A stretch of DNA of 64,000 bases, taken from positions 3,599,001-3,663,000 of the forward strand of contig NZ_CP048796.1 in assembly GCF_010748935.1 (NCBI RefSeq). The letters are read 5' to 3'. Shown in pieces: positions 53,132 to 63,484 of the stretch. A program made the position numbers and the translations under genes. The stretch's first letter is position 1; each line of letters starts with the position of its first letter. The DNA comes from Providencia vermicola. GTDB taxonomy: Bacteria; Pseudomonadota; Gammaproteobacteria; Enterobacterales; Enterobacteriaceae. The notes below the pieces were generated by a model. That model was not told the DNA's origin. It made no database searches and worked only from the letters and a program-made list of their open reading frames with translations.

Positions 53132-53845
53132 ATGATTAAGAAAATCTCAGCAACCATTATGCTATCATTGCTATTTGCTTCTGGTGCACAAGCGGCTTGT
53201 AAAATTGTGAACTCCGGATTGCAAAATAAAACAATATACGCTGGTGAAAAAAATCCCATGATTGTTAGCAATATCCAACAAGCTGGAAAAGTTTTAGCTG
53301 ACACGCTTGTTACACCACAAGAAATATCTCTGCAAACCCATATTGATTTAGAAAAAGTATTATTTGTTTGTGATGAATCAGATAAAGATAAACTCTATGA
53401 GTTAGCCTATAGACCTTATGGTTGGGCTGATAATGCAACACCGGCATACAGTGAAAATAAGATTCAATTTTTTAAAACAAGTGCTGTGGGAGTTTACTTC
53501 CAGTTTTTCTTGGGTGAAGGTTCTGAATATGAATTCCTTCCATATAAAACAATGAAAAAAATATCATCTAGCCCATCTGTAACACAACCGAATAAAATCG
53601 AAGTAAAATTAAAAGATTTTTCAGGTGTTAGAAACTTACAAATTCGCTCAGATAATATGAATGTCCCTAATGGTGAACAAACAATTGCGGGTGTTTCCCG
53701 TGGAATTGTCGCATTTATTGGCCCTGGTATTAATGATAATTTAAATAATTCTAGCGGAGTTATTACTGCATCTCCGGTTGGAGAAAGTTATTTAAATGTC
53801 GCTCAATATCCGGCCAAAGTAAAATTAGACCAATGCGCGCAATAA
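53132..53845 (+). CDS. Orphan secreted protein of unknown function
   Basis: The 237-residue protein has a clear Sec signal peptide (MIKKISATIMLSLLFASGAQA, cut near residue 21) followed at once by Cys23. Further cysteines are Cys80 and Cys235, near the C-terminal end (KLDQCAQ), so at least one disulfide is likely. I do not recognise a family; the size and the terminal cysteine are reminiscent of secreted or fimbria-associated domains, but no pilin motif is evident. AAGGAA precedes the start and a strong terminator follows. The gene is AT-rich and absent from this place in E. coli, suggesting acquisition. Confidence 0.75.
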   Translation: MIKKISATIMLSLLFASGAQAACKIVNSGLQNKTIYAGEKNPMIVSNIQQAGKVLADTLVTPQEISLQTHIDLEKVLFVCDESDKDKLYELAYRPYGWADNATPAYSENKIQFFKTSAVGVYFQFFLGEGSEYEFLPYKTMKKISSSPSVTQPNKIEVKLKDFSGVRNLQIRSDNMNVPNGEQTIAGVSRGIVAFIGPGINDNLNNSSGVITASPVGESYLNVAQYPAKVKLDQCAQ

Positions 53846-53863
53846 AATAAATGTTCTCCACGA

Positions 53864-53900
53864 AACGTTAGTGACAATATTCACTAACGTTTTTTATTTT
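53864..53900 (+). terminator. Terminator of the orphan secreted-protein gene
   Basis: A perfect 11-bp stem AACGTTAGTGA / TCACTAACGTT is followed by TTTTTATTTTT. Confidence 0.9.
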
Positions 53901-54337
53901 TAATGAAAACATGTTTATATTGATATTAAAACTATTTAATTAAGCGGTTAAAAACAATGAGAGCACTGTTAATATTATCGATACAGTAGCAAATAGCGTG
54001 AGCTTAACGAATGATTTACTAAGAAGATATAAAGATTGAATTCCTCTTTCCCATAGGACCCAATGATTCCCCCTAAAAATAGCCAAACAACTGCGATGTT
54101 GTTGGCCTCCTTCAATCAAATCATGAAATTTATAGTCAAATGAGAATTCAGCAAAAAATTAATCAAATCTCACGTTATCTATATTAACGCTGTTAATAGC
54201 AAAAATAATCGTCTTGGCCTTAGCTTTTATTTTGCAGGACCAAGCTCTCTTTTCTCTTTGTTAATTAACGTCTGCAATTAAAGGTAAAAGGAGGCATATC
54301 AAAAGTGATAAATACAGGTTCATTTGAGGGGGAGAAG
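53901..54337. other. Gene-free region before the IS6-like remnant
   Basis: About 440 bases of AT-rich DNA without a recognisable gene. It may be decayed insertion-sequence flank. Confidence 0.5.
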
Positions 54338-54523
54338 ATGCTCACGGTAAGTGGCGAGCATCAACAAATTAAATATCACAATAATGTGATTAGGAGTCAT
54401 TACTGGGCATTGAAACGTATGTTCAGCCCCATACTCGGCCTTAAGCGACCAGAATCACCTTTTAAACGAATAAAGGGATTGAAAGTGAAGCAAGCCCTTC
54501 GTAAAGGGCAAGCAAAATGTAGA
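54338..54523 (+). pseudogene. IS6-family transposase C-terminal remnant
   Basis: About 62 codons read GEHQQIKYHNNVIRSHYWAL, then KRMFSPILGLK and IKGLKVKQALRKGQAKC. This resembles the end of an IS6-type DDE transposase (HNN..E-DH-..-K-R and the I-G-E-LRKGQ tail), with the usual catalytic glutamate position changed (RSHYW). The N-terminal two thirds are missing. It abuts the 3' end of murA on the other strand. Confidence 0.7.
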
Positions 54524-54550
54524 CTTTCTTCTGTATTGGCAACAGCACCC

Positions 54551-55840
<1,290 letters not shown>

Positions 55841-55861
55841 CTATTTCGGATTGCAAATGTC

Positions 55862-55945
55862 TTCAGAAAAGTAGGACTATCGCGTTCCTTACGCCTAGTG
55901 CTATCTTTATTGACTCACTGCATGCAACCCGAGATAGTTTTGAGT
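55862..55945. repeat. Partial copy of the palindromic repeat between murA and ibaG
   Basis: The right end CACTGCATGCAACCCGAGATAG followed by TTTTGAGTATAG resembles the right end of the element at 48667-48788. The left part is diverged. Confidence 0.45.
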
Positions 55946-55976
55946 ATAGATTTTAAATACTGTTCGCAGTTTTTTA

Positions 55977-56231
55977 TCAAAAACCGTTTAGCTTGCGGTC
56001 ACGTGCCCAATCAGCTGGGGTATATGCCTTAATTGAAAGCGCATGAATACGGTTGTCCGCGATATACTCCATCAAAGGAGCATAAACAGCTTGCTGCTGC
56101 TTGACTCTGCTCATATTTTCAAACATGGCACCGACGGCAATAACCTGAAAGTGGCTGCCATCACCATTAACAATCACCTCATCCAGAGATAGCTTGTCCA
56201 TCAATACTTGTTTTATTTCGTTGGTTTCCAT
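55977..56231 (-). CDS. ibaG: BolA-family acid stress protein IbaG
   Basis: The 84-residue protein has the length of E. coli IbaG (YrbA) and ends in the same [15 protein letters not shown]. It has the BolA fold with [14 protein letters not shown] and the conserved histidine in [11 protein letters not shown], a likely Fe-S ligand shared with monothiol glutaredoxin. It takes part in iron-sulfur handling and acid response. It lies between murA and mlaB as in E. coli. Confidence 0.95.
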   Translation of the reverse strand: METNEIKQVLMDKLSLDEVIVNGDGSHFQVIAVGAMFENMSRVKQQQAVYAPLMEYIADNRIHALSIKAYTPADWARDRKLNGF

Positions 56232-56312
56232 ATATGACTCAATTTTATCATCATCGATTTTGGTATAAATAGACGTCTATCCTAAAGGATCCGAAACAAA
56301 TCTTAAACCAAA

Positions 56313-56349
56313 GAAAACGCCCCCGGTGCATAAAAACACGCAGAGGCGC
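56313..56349. terminator. Terminator-like hairpin after mlaB
   Basis: On the minus strand CGCCTCTG pairs with CGGGGGCG (two G-U pairs), extended by GTG/CAC, followed by TTTTC. T-run on the plus side also. It separates the mla operon from ibaG. Confidence 0.5.
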
Positions 56350-56369
56350 TTTTTTTACACAAACTGACC

Positions 56370-56660
56370 TTAACTTAGCAATAATGACTTAACGCCATAC
56401 AGTTCCATCAAGGTTGTTAAATTATCGCTCATTCCCACTATTTGTAGTGAGCGTTTTTGCTGCTCAAACTCACCTTTTAAACGGACCAACATAGCGAGTC
56501 CAGTTGAGTCAACGTGATCCAAGCCTGACACATCGATTTGCTCAACTTGGGATAACAAAGTCTCACGCTGCTCCCAAAATACGAGCAAAGACTCTCGGCC
56601 TAATGTGCCAGATAGTTTAACTGTTGACGATGCGGTGTCCCACGTAAGCGCATGACTCAT
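56370..56660 (-). CDS. mlaB: Mla pathway STAS-domain protein MlaB
   Basis: The start at 56660 gives 96 residues (E. coli 97) and lies four bases after the mlaC stop. The STAS fold has VKLSGTLGRESL and the conserved loop IDVSGLDHVDSTGLAML with serine/threonine near the helix start. MlaB stabilises and regulates the MlaF ATPase in the MlaFEDB complex. Confidence 0.94.
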   Translation of the reverse strand: MSHALTWDTASSTVKLSGTLGRESLLVFWEQRETLLSQVEQIDVSGLDHVDSTGLAMLVRLKGEFEQQKRSLQIVGMSDNLTTLMELYGVKSLLLS

Positions 56661-56664
56661 GTGA

Positions 56665-57291
56665 TTATTTCTCATCCAGAGTAATAGGTGCTTTCGCACT
56701 GATTTCTAACTGTTTTGTTAGACCATCAATACCTTGTTTACGTAAAATATCGCCCCATTCATTTTGCTTAGTGGTGATCATACTGACACCCTCTGCAATC
56801 ATATCATAAGCTTGCCAGTGGCCTGTTTTGCTATTTTTACGCCATTGGAAGTCTAGGCGCACAGGCGGGCGACCATTAGGATCGATAATGGTGACTCGGA
56901 TCGCGACGATATTTTTATCGCCAAGAGGCTGCTCTGGCGCTATTTGATACGTTTGACCATGGTACATCGCCAATGCTTGGCCATAGACTTGTTCAAGGTA
57001 AGCTTCAAAAGCGGCAAAATATGCTTCACGCTGTGCAGGCGTTGCATTTTTGTAGTAAGTTCCTAGTACGAGTGCTCCCGCATATTTAATTTGTACATAA
57101 GGCAGCAGCTCTTCACGAACAATAGTTCGTAAGTAGTTAGGATCTTTACGGATTTTAGGCTGTTCTTCCTTCAATCGTGTAAACGTTTTTTCAGCCGCTT
57201 CATCCATGAGTTTATAGGGGTTGGTTTGGTCAATCGCCATTGCAAATGGTGCAATCGCCAGCATGGCTATCATCATTAAGCGCTTAAACAT
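56665..57291 (-). CDS. mlaC: Periplasmic phospholipid-binding protein MlaC
   Basis: The 208-residue precursor has a signal peptide ending near AIAPFAMA (about residue 19) and a Tol-Tol-Ttg2-type domain ([20 protein letters not shown] at the start, [19 protein letters not shown] near the end). MlaC carries phospholipid across the periplasm between MlaA-OmpC and MlaFEDB. It follows mlaD after 34 bases. Confidence 0.95.
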   Translation of the reverse strand: MFKRLMMIAMLAIAPFAMAIDQTNPYKLMDEAAEKTFTRLKEEQPKIRKDPNYLRTIVREELLPYVQIKYAGALVLGTYYKNATPAQREAYFAAFEAYLEQVYGQALAMYHGQTYQIAPEQPLGDKNIVAIRVTIIDPNGRPPVRLDFQWRKNSKTGHWQAYDMIAEGVSMITTKQNEWGDILRKQGIDGLTKQLEISAKAPITLDEK

Positions 57292-57325
57292 AAATTATTC
57301 CTTCTAAATCCGTATTAATGTCGAA

Positions 57326-57823
57326 TCAATTTGCTGTAGGATCAGCACCTTGACTATCTCCACTCTTATATAGGAACTGCCCTATCAGATCTTCTAATAC
57401 CATCGCAGGTTTAGTATCTTCTAAGCGCCCCCCATCTTTAAGGGTTTCAATTCCTAATTCTTCACCAGAAGGGCCAATATTCATTGCAATATATTGTTCT
57501 CCTAGCAAACCAGAAGTACGAATAGATAACGAACTTGAATCTGGAATGTTGTCATACTCACTCAACAAATCAATTTTCACATCAGGCACATAGTTATCTT
57601 TATTCAGCGTAATGCTTGCAACTCTACCAATCACAACACCGCCCACTTTCACTGGGGAACCTTCTTTTAAGCCACCAATGTTTTCAAAAGAGGCAGAAAC
57701 CTGATAGGTGGATTGACTACCAATTGACTTTAAATCAGCCACTTTTAGACATAGAAAAACAATTGCTGCAATTGCCAGCAGCATAAAACAACCTACCCAT
57801 ATTTCACTTTTTTTACTTTGCAT
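57326..57823 (-). CDS. mlaD: Mla transporter MCE-domain subunit MlaD
   Basis: The 165-residue protein is somewhat shorter than E. coli MlaD (183 aa) at the C-terminus. One N-terminal membrane anchor (about 9-28) is followed by the MCE domain (about 40-115, with GGLKEGSPVKVGGVVIGRV) and the loop TSGLLGEQYIAMNIGPSG that forms the hexamer pore. It guides lipid between MlaE and MlaC. Confidence 0.95.
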   Translation of the reverse strand: MQSKKSEIWVGCFMLLAIAAIVFLCLKVADLKSIGSQSTYQVSASFENIGGLKEGSPVKVGGVVIGRVASITLNKDNYVPDVKIDLLSEYDNIPDSSSLSIRTSGLLGEQYIAMNIGPSGEELGIETLKDGGRLEDTKPAMVLEDLIGQFLYKSGDSQGADPTAN

Positions 57824-57826
57824 GAC

Positions 57827-58609
57827 TTAGTTCCCAAACATCAGTGCTGTAAGTACAAAATCTAGACCAAGAACCGCGAGTGATGCATGAACAACGGTTC
57901 GTGTTGTCGCTCGGCTTATCCCTTCCGATGTTGGGATAGCGTCATAGCCATTAAACAATGCAATCCAAGTGACTGTGATGGCAAAGACAAGGCTCTTGAT
58001 AAAGCAATTCACAATATCCATGCGCCAATCAACAGAAGATTGCATTGAAGCCCAAAAAAAGCCTTCATCAATCCCTTTCCAATCAACGCCAACCAATGCA
58101 CCACCGAGGATCCCTACTGCAACAAAGATAAGTGATAGCAATGGCATACTAATAAAGCCAGCCCAAAAACGCGGGGCAATCACTCGACGTAAGGGGTCGA
58201 CAGCCATCATTTCAAGGCTTGATATTTGCTCAGTCGCTTTCATCAGGCCGATTTCAGCGGTTAATGCAGAGCCAGCACGCCCTGCAAACAGCAGTGCTGT
58301 CACGACAGGCCCTAATTCACGCAATAACGATAATGCCACCATCATTCCGAGACTGGCTTCAGCACTAAAGGTTGTTAGAACAAGATAGCCTTGTAACCCA
58401 AGCACCATACCAATAAATAGCCCTGAAACTGCAACTATTAACAATGATTGCACACCAACAGCGTACAATTGCCTAATTAACAGTGGCCATTGTTTGGAAA
58501 ATTCGGGTTTTCCAAACAATGAACGAAACAGCATATAGCCGGCTCGCCCAAAAGCCGAAAAAATTTCAATCCACCGACGTCCGAAGGCAGCGATTGCCTC
58601 TACTATCAT
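57827..58609 (-). CDS. mlaE: Mla ABC transporter permease MlaE
   Basis: The 260-residue polytopic protein has the same length as E. coli MlaE. It includes the conserved [20 protein letters not shown] coupling region and [19 protein letters not shown], typical of MlaE-family permeases. It sits three bases before mlaD and seven after mlaF. Confidence 0.96.
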   Translation of the reverse strand: MIVEAIAAFGRRWIEIFSAFGRAGYMLFRSLFGKPEFSKQWPLLIRQLYAVGVQSLLIVAVSGLFIGMVLGLQGYLVLTTFSAEASLGMMVALSLLRELGPVVTALLFAGRAGSALTAEIGLMKATEQISSLEMMAVDPLRRVIAPRFWAGFISMPLLSLIFVAVGILGGALVGVDWKGIDEGFFWASMQSSVDWRMDIVNCFIKSLVFAITVTWIALFNGYDAIPTSEGISRATTRTVVHASLAVLGLDFVLTALMFGN

Positions 58610-58615
58610 CTTATT

Positions 58616-59419
58616 TTACCCTAATAAATCAGCCAGATAATCATTGGCGGGGAAACGGAATGGTACAGGCCCGTCAGCAATACCATCTAAAAACTGCCTA
58701 ACGCGTGGTTCTTGGTTATCTCTTAACTCATCACCAGTCCCTTGTGCAATCACATGCTGCTGAGCAACGATATAGGCATTGTCAGCAATACTAAGCACTT
58801 CTGGCACATCATGAGAAACCACCACACAGGTCACGCCTAATGCTTGATTCAGCTCATCAATCAATTTGACTAGCACGCCCATCGTAATGGGGTCTTGTCC
58901 AACAAAAGGCTCATCAAACATAATTAGCTCAGGGTCAAGTGCGATAGCTCGAGCCAAAGCTGCTCGTCTTGCCATCCCCCCCGATAACTCTGAAGGCATC
59001 AATTTTGCAGCCCCTCGTAAACCTACCGCTTCTAGCTTCATCATGACCGTAGTATGGATCAATGATTCCGGTAAGCGAGTATGTTCACGTAAAGGAAATG
59101 CTACGTTGTTAAAAACATCCATATCAGTAAACAGCGCCCCAGACTGGAACAACATGCTCATTTTTTTACGAGCCTGATACAGTTTTGAGCGTGATAATTC
59201 CGGAATATTATCACCATCGAACCAAATTTCACCTTGATTTGGGCGTAACTGGCCGCCAATAAGGCGTAATAGCGTGGTTTTCCCTATTCCCGATGGCCCC
59301 ATAATTGCCGTTATCTTACCCCGTGGTACTGTTAGGTTAATATTTTCAAATATTTTCCTATTGCCACGAGTAAAAGACATGTCACGCACTTCGATTAAGT
59401 TGTCTGTCTTTGTTTGCAT
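58616..59419 (-). CDS. mlaF: Mla ABC transporter ATPase MlaF
   Basis: The 267-residue ATPase matches E. coli MlaF (269 aa). Walker A is GPSGIGKTTLL near residue 42, the signature is LSGGMARRAALARA near 145 and Walker B is LIMFDEPFVGQDP near 165. It drives phospholipid transport that keeps outer-membrane asymmetry. It is the first gene of mlaFEDCB; the E. coli neighbour yrbG is absent upstream. Confidence 0.96.
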   Translation of the reverse strand: MQTKTDNLIEVRDMSFTRGNRKIFENINLTVPRGKITAIMGPSGIGKTTLLRLIGGQLRPNQGEIWFDGDNIPELSRSKLYQARKKMSMLFQSGALFTDMDVFNNVAFPLREHTRLPESLIHTTVMMKLEAVGLRGAAKLMPSELSGGMARRAALARAIALDPELIMFDEPFVGQDPITMGVLVKLIDELNQALGVTCVVVSHDVPEVLSIADNAYIVAQQHVIAQGTGDELRDNQEPRVRQFLDGIADGPVPFRFPANDYLADLLG

Positions 59420-59890
59420 TTGTTTGATAGCCCGTCACATCATCAATTTTTATTTTCTCAAAGCGCTAGGCTCGCGATTTTACAGAAAAATAGACCAAAA
59501 ATCGTCTAATATCACATCTGATTTTATTTATAGTATTATAACGTTCTAAATAGCGTTATTGGTGTGAAAAATGTGTTTTTTTATATCTAAAAGATACATA
59601 CGACAACAGAATTATTAATAGTTAAACATTATTTTTGCGCAATTGAAGCAGATAGCTCTTAGACTTTAAAAATTTGTTATTCGTTGAGAATACTAAAGTT
59701 CATCATTCTTTATTTGGTTTATGATGCTAATGAATACCGAGAGCCACTGACTTAAGCTTTTGTTAATCTCCGCCAGTCATCATTGATTAAAATATAATTA
59801 ATATTCGACTGATTTGACAAAGCACTTACTGATAGTAAGTATTCGTTATACAATTCGCGCTCGCTAATCCGATTAACTGAAAAGCTACGC
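59420..59890. other. Divergent intergenic region mlaF-kdsD
   Basis: About 470 AT-rich bases with no gene. In E. coli yrbG (a Na+/Ca2+ exchanger gene) lies here before kdsD; no trace of it is seen. Both promoters must lie in this stretch. Confidence 0.6.
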
Positions 59891-60871
59891 ATGGAACAGA
59901 AAATGTCAAACATCGATTTTCAGCAAGTAGGCAAAGAAGTTCTCCATATCGAAAGTGAAGGCCTAAAAAATTTAGAACAATATATCAACGATGATTTTAC
60001 CCACGCTTGTCAGCGCATTTTTGCTTGCCAAGGAAAGGTCGTTGTTATGGGTATGGGAAAATCGGGTCATATTGGGCGAAAAATTGCAGCAACCTTGGCC
60101 AGTACAGGTACACCTTCTTTCTTTGTGCATCCTGGCGAAGCTAGCCATGGCGATCTGGGAATGATTACCCATAAAGACATTGTATTGGCAATTTCTAACT
60201 CTGGTGAATCGAGTGAAATCCTAGCGCTATTGCCTGTTTTAAAACGAATTAAAGTTCCATTGATCTGCATGACCAATAACCCTAATAGTAATATGGGTAA
60301 ATATGCCGATGTTCACCTCTGCATAAAAGTGCCAAAAGAAGCGTGCCCATTAGGCTTGGCCCCTACCACAAGTACCACCGCAACGCTGGTGATGGGGGAT
60401 GCATTAGCGATTGCCTTACTCACCGCGAGAGGCTTTACGCCGGAAGATTTCGCACTTTCTCACCCTGGTGGCGCACTTGGGCGCAAACTTTTATTATTAG
60501 TTCGTGATTTAATGAATGTCGGTGATGATATTCCTCATATTCCACAAACAGCGACGTTACGTGAAGCATTAATTGAGATTACTCGCAAAAAATTAGGCAT
60601 GACTGTGATTTGTGATGACGAGATGAATATTGCTGGTATTTTTACAGATGGTGATTTGCGTCGCATCTTCGATATGGGTATTGATCTTAACAACGCAAAA
60701 ATAGCCGATGTGATGACGCCAGGTGGCATCAAAATAACCCCGAATATGTTAGCGGTAGAAGCACTTAACCTTATGCAGTCTAAACATATTACTTCATTGA
60801 TGGTCGCAGAAGGTAATAAGCTAGTCGGTGTTTTACATATGCATGACCTTTTACAAGCTGGTGTTGTATAA
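59891..60871 (+). CDS. kdsD: D-arabinose-5-phosphate isomerase KdsD
   Basis: The 326-residue protein aligns with E. coli KdsD (328 aa). It has a SIS domain (about 40-180; VVMGMGKSGHIGRKIAATLA, FFVHPGEASHGDLGM, SNSGESSEI) and two CBS domains (about 205-326; IFTDGDLRRIFDMG). It converts ribulose-5-phosphate to arabinose-5-phosphate for KDO synthesis. A second possible start is 59903, which matches the E. coli alignment slightly better. Confidence 0.96.
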   Translation: MEQKMSNIDFQQVGKEVLHIESEGLKNLEQYINDDFTHACQRIFACQGKVVVMGMGKSGHIGRKIAATLASTGTPSFFVHPGEASHGDLGMITHKDIVLAISNSGESSEILALLPVLKRIKVPLICMTNNPNSNMGKYADVHLCIKVPKEACPLGLAPTTSTTATLVMGDALAIALLTARGFTPEDFALSHPGGALGRKLLLLVRDLMNVGDDIPHIPQTATLREALIEITRKKLGMTVICDDEMNIAGIFTDGDLRRIFDMGIDLNNAKIADVMTPGGIKITPNMLAVEALNLMQSKHITSLMVAEGNKLVGVLHMHDLLQAGVV

Positions 60872-60886
60872 AGAAAAGGAATGATT

Positions 60887-61447
60887 ATGGATCCGCACTT
60901 TCAGGACACGTGTTACGGTCCTGTAACCCAAAATGTTTTAAAAAAAGCCGCTAAGATTAAATTGTTAATCTGTGATGTCGACGGTGTCATGTCTGACGGC
61001 CAAATTTACATGGGAAATAACGGCGAAGAGCTGAAAGCATTTAACGTGCGTGATGGTTACGGTATTCGCTGTTTATTGACCTCGGGTATCGACGTGGCCA
61101 TTATCACTGGCAGAAAGGCAAAATTGCTTGAAGATCGCGCAAAGACACTCGGTATTACATATCTTTACCAAGGACAGAGCGATAAGCTTTTGGCGTATCA
61201 TGAACTGTTAGATACACTAAAAGTAAGCGCGGAAGAGACAGCCTATATCGGAGATGATCTTATTGATTGGCCTGTCATGGCAAAAGTTGGGCTATCTGTA
61301 GCGGTTGCTGATGCACACCCATTGCTACTACCAAAAGCCGATTACGTTACACGCATTGGTGGTGGTAAAGGAGCAGTTCGTGAACTTTGCGATTTGATCC
61401 TTATTGCTCAAAATAAACTGGAAGAAGCTAAAGGCTTATCGATTTAA
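60887..61447 (+). CDS. kdsC: 3-deoxy-D-manno-octulosonate-8-phosphate phosphatase KdsC
   Basis: The start at 60887 is spaced six bases from AAAAGGA, better than the ATG at 60881; 186 residues. It is a HAD phosphatase without a cap: LLICDVDGVMSDG (nucleophile Asp), IITGRKAKL, and YIGDDLIDWPVM. It releases KDO from KDO-8-phosphate. It follows kdsD in the kds-lpt operon. Confidence 0.96.
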   Translation: MDPHFQDTCYGPVTQNVLKKAAKIKLLICDVDGVMSDGQIYMGNNGEELKAFNVRDGYGIRCLLTSGIDVAIITGRKAKLLEDRAKTLGITYLYQGQSDKLLAYHELLDTLKVSAEETAYIGDDLIDWPVMAKVGLSVAVADAHPLLLPKADYVTRIGGGKGAVRELCDLILIAQNKLEEAKGLSI

Positions 61448-61462
61448 AGAATAAAGACACCC

Positions 61463-62056
61463 ATGAGTAACGCTAAAAAGTGGTTAATTATCCTGTTATC
61501 CTTGATAGCACTTGGCCTGATCGGTTGGAACCTCGCTGGTTATGATACCAGCACCCCAACAGCAGGCGTTATAGATAACAGTCAACCTAATTATCAAACT
61601 GATGATTCAGTGACATTCGTCTATAATCCAGCAGGTGATTTGGCCTATAAACTTGTATCAGATAAAATTGATAATTATACGGCAGACAAACTCACTTGGT
61701 TTACTAACCCTGTTTTGACAACTTATAACGAAGCAGGCGTACCGACATGGACTGTGCGGTCACTCAAGGCCAAACTGACGAATGATAGAGTGCTCTATTT
61801 GTATGACGATGTCCAAGTCGATAGTTTAAGCCCTGATTCACAAATTCAGCGAATTTCAACCCAAAGTGCTGTCGTTAATCTGATAACACAAGATGTTTCA
61901 TCGGATGATAAAGTTACCATCATCGGGCAAGGCCTTAATTCTACTGGTTTAAAAATGCGCGGTAACCTGCGTTCAAGAACCGCAGAGTTAATTGAAGATG
62001 TAAAAACTCATTACGTGCTACAAAAAGAAGAGCAAAAAAATGAATCAAGTAAATAA
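61463..62056 (+). CDS. lptC: LPS export bridge protein LptC
   Basis: The 197-residue protein has one N-terminal membrane anchor (about 7-25) and a beta-jellyroll periplasmic domain with TWTVRSLKAKLTNDRVLYLY and VTIIGQGLNSTGLKMRGNLR, where the LptA-contacting edge lies. It receives LPS from LptB2FG. Its last 17 bases overlap the lptA start, which suggests translational coupling. Confidence 0.95.
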   Translation: MSNAKKWLIILLSLIALGLIGWNLAGYDTSTPTAGVIDNSQPNYQTDDSVTFVYNPAGDLAYKLVSDKIDNYTADKLTWFTNPVLTTYNEAGVPTWTVRSLKAKLTNDRVLYLYDDVQVDSLSPDSQIQRISTQSAVVNLITQDVSSDDKVTIIGQGLNSTGLKMRGNLRSRTAELIEDVKTHYVLQKEEQKNESSK

Positions 62057-62588
62057 AAAGCGTTTTATTCAAGGAGCCGTTGCCAGCGCAATTTTTGCTC
62101 TTAGCGTACCAGCTTCCGCATTAAAATCTGATACACAACAACCGATGACAATTAACTCAGTCAAGCAGTCCCTTGATTTAGAGAAAAATGTCACCACATT
62201 TACAGATGATGTTGTGATTAAACAAGGTTCTATTGATATCAGAGCCAATAAAGTCGTGGTTACGCGTCCTAGCAGTAACTCTGACAAAATTACGATAGAA
62301 GCGTTTGGTAATCCAGTAACGTTCTATCAACTACAAGATGATGGTAAGCCAATTAAAGGCCGAGCAGCGAAAGCACGCTACGAAGTGGATAAAGAACTGC
62401 TGACATTAACAGGTAATGCCTATCTTGAGCAGTTAGATAGCAATATTAAGGGTGATAAAATTACCTATATCGTGCCGACACAACAGATGGAAGCATTTAG
62501 CGATAAAGGCAAACGCGTCACCACAGTATTATTGCCATCACAGTTACAAGAGAAAGGCCCCGCGGCAAACAACGGAAAGAGTAAATAA
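62040..62588 (+). CDS. lptA: LPS export periplasmic bridge LptA
   Basis: The 182-residue precursor has a signal peptide ending near VPASA (about residue 27) and an OstA-type beta-jellyroll ([40 protein letters not shown]). LptA oligomers form the periplasmic LPS bridge. It starts inside lptC and ends five bases before lptB. Confidence 0.95.
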   Translation: MNQVNKKRFIQGAVASAIFALSVPASALKSDTQQPMTINSVKQSLDLEKNVTTFTDDVVIKQGSIDIRANKVVVTRPSSNSDKITIEAFGNPVTFYQLQDDGKPIKGRAAKARYEVDKELLTLTGNAYLEQLDSNIKGDKITYIVPTQQMEAFSDKGKRVTTVLLPSQLQEKGPAANNGKSK

Positions 62589-62593
62589 TCGTT

Positions 62594-63319
62594 ATGGCGA
62601 CATTAACCGCTGAGAATCTGGCAAAAGCCTATAAAAAACGCAAGGTCGTTGAAGATGTCAGCCTTGAGGTGAAGTCTGGTGAAATTGTTGGTTTACTTGG
62701 TCCTAATGGTGCGGGTAAGACGACCACCTTTTATATGGTGGTCGGAATCGTCCAGCGAGATGCAGGTAAGATTACCATTGATGGCGAAGATATTAGCCTG
62801 TTGCCTCTTCATGAACGCGCACGCCGTGGTATTGGCTATCTGCCTCAAGAAGCCTCAATTTTTCGCCGCTTGAGCGTTTATGATAACCTGATGGCAGTGC
62901 TAGAAATACGTCATGACTTAAATTCAGACCAACGTAAAACACGTGCTGAAGAGCTAATGGAAGAGTTTAGTATCACCCATTTGCGCGATAGTATTGGTCA
63001 ATCGTTGTCAGGTGGGGAACGTCGCCGTGTTGAAATTGCTCGCGCATTAGCCGCGAATCCGAAATTTATCTTGTTAGATGAGCCGTTTGCTGGTGTTGAC
63101 CCAATTTCAGTATTGGATATCAAAAAAATCATCCAACATTTACGTGACTATGGTCTGGGCGTGTTGATCACCGACCATAACGTGCGAGAAACACTCGATG
63201 TCTGTGAAAGAGCTTATATTGTGAGCCAAGGGCACCTGATAGCACACGGAACACCTGAGATGATCCTCGAAAATGAACAAGTCAAACGCGTTTATTTAGG
63301 GGAAGGCTTCCGTCTATAA
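62594..63319 (+). CDS. lptB: LPS export ABC ATPase LptB
   Basis: The 241-residue ATPase is the same length as E. coli LptB. Walker A is [13 protein letters not shown] near residue 38, the Q-loop is [17 protein letters not shown], the signature is [15 protein letters not shown] and Walker B is [13 protein letters not shown]. It powers LPS extraction with LptFG. It is part of the kdsD-to-lptB cluster and is followed by rpoN, as in E. coli. Confidence 0.97.
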   Translation: MATLTAENLAKAYKKRKVVEDVSLEVKSGEIVGLLGPNGAGKTTTFYMVVGIVQRDAGKITIDGEDISLLPLHERARRGIGYLPQEASIFRRLSVYDNLMAVLEIRHDLNSDQRKTRAEELMEEFSITHLRDSIGQSLSGGERRRVEIARALAANPKFILLDEPFAGVDPISVLDIKKIIQHLRDYGLGVLITDHNVRETLDVCERAYIVSQGHLIAHGTPEMILENEQVKRVYLGEGFRL

Positions 63320-63484
63320 GTTATTAGTCATAGACTCTAAAATAAGTCGAGCATCGCTAGGTGACAGAGACACGATTTGTTGAATGTCTTAATAAATCAG
63401 AAAGCAGGTCAACAACATTCGCTAGCGATACCGTCACTGGTTGTATGACAAATATATTTTTGAGATGGAGATAAAAGACCATTC

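Noticed and set aside
54305-54337. N-terminal extension of the IS6-like frame as a real small gene
   Set aside because: The similarity begins only after 54338 and the frame runs into murA antisense sequence; it is a transposase remnant.
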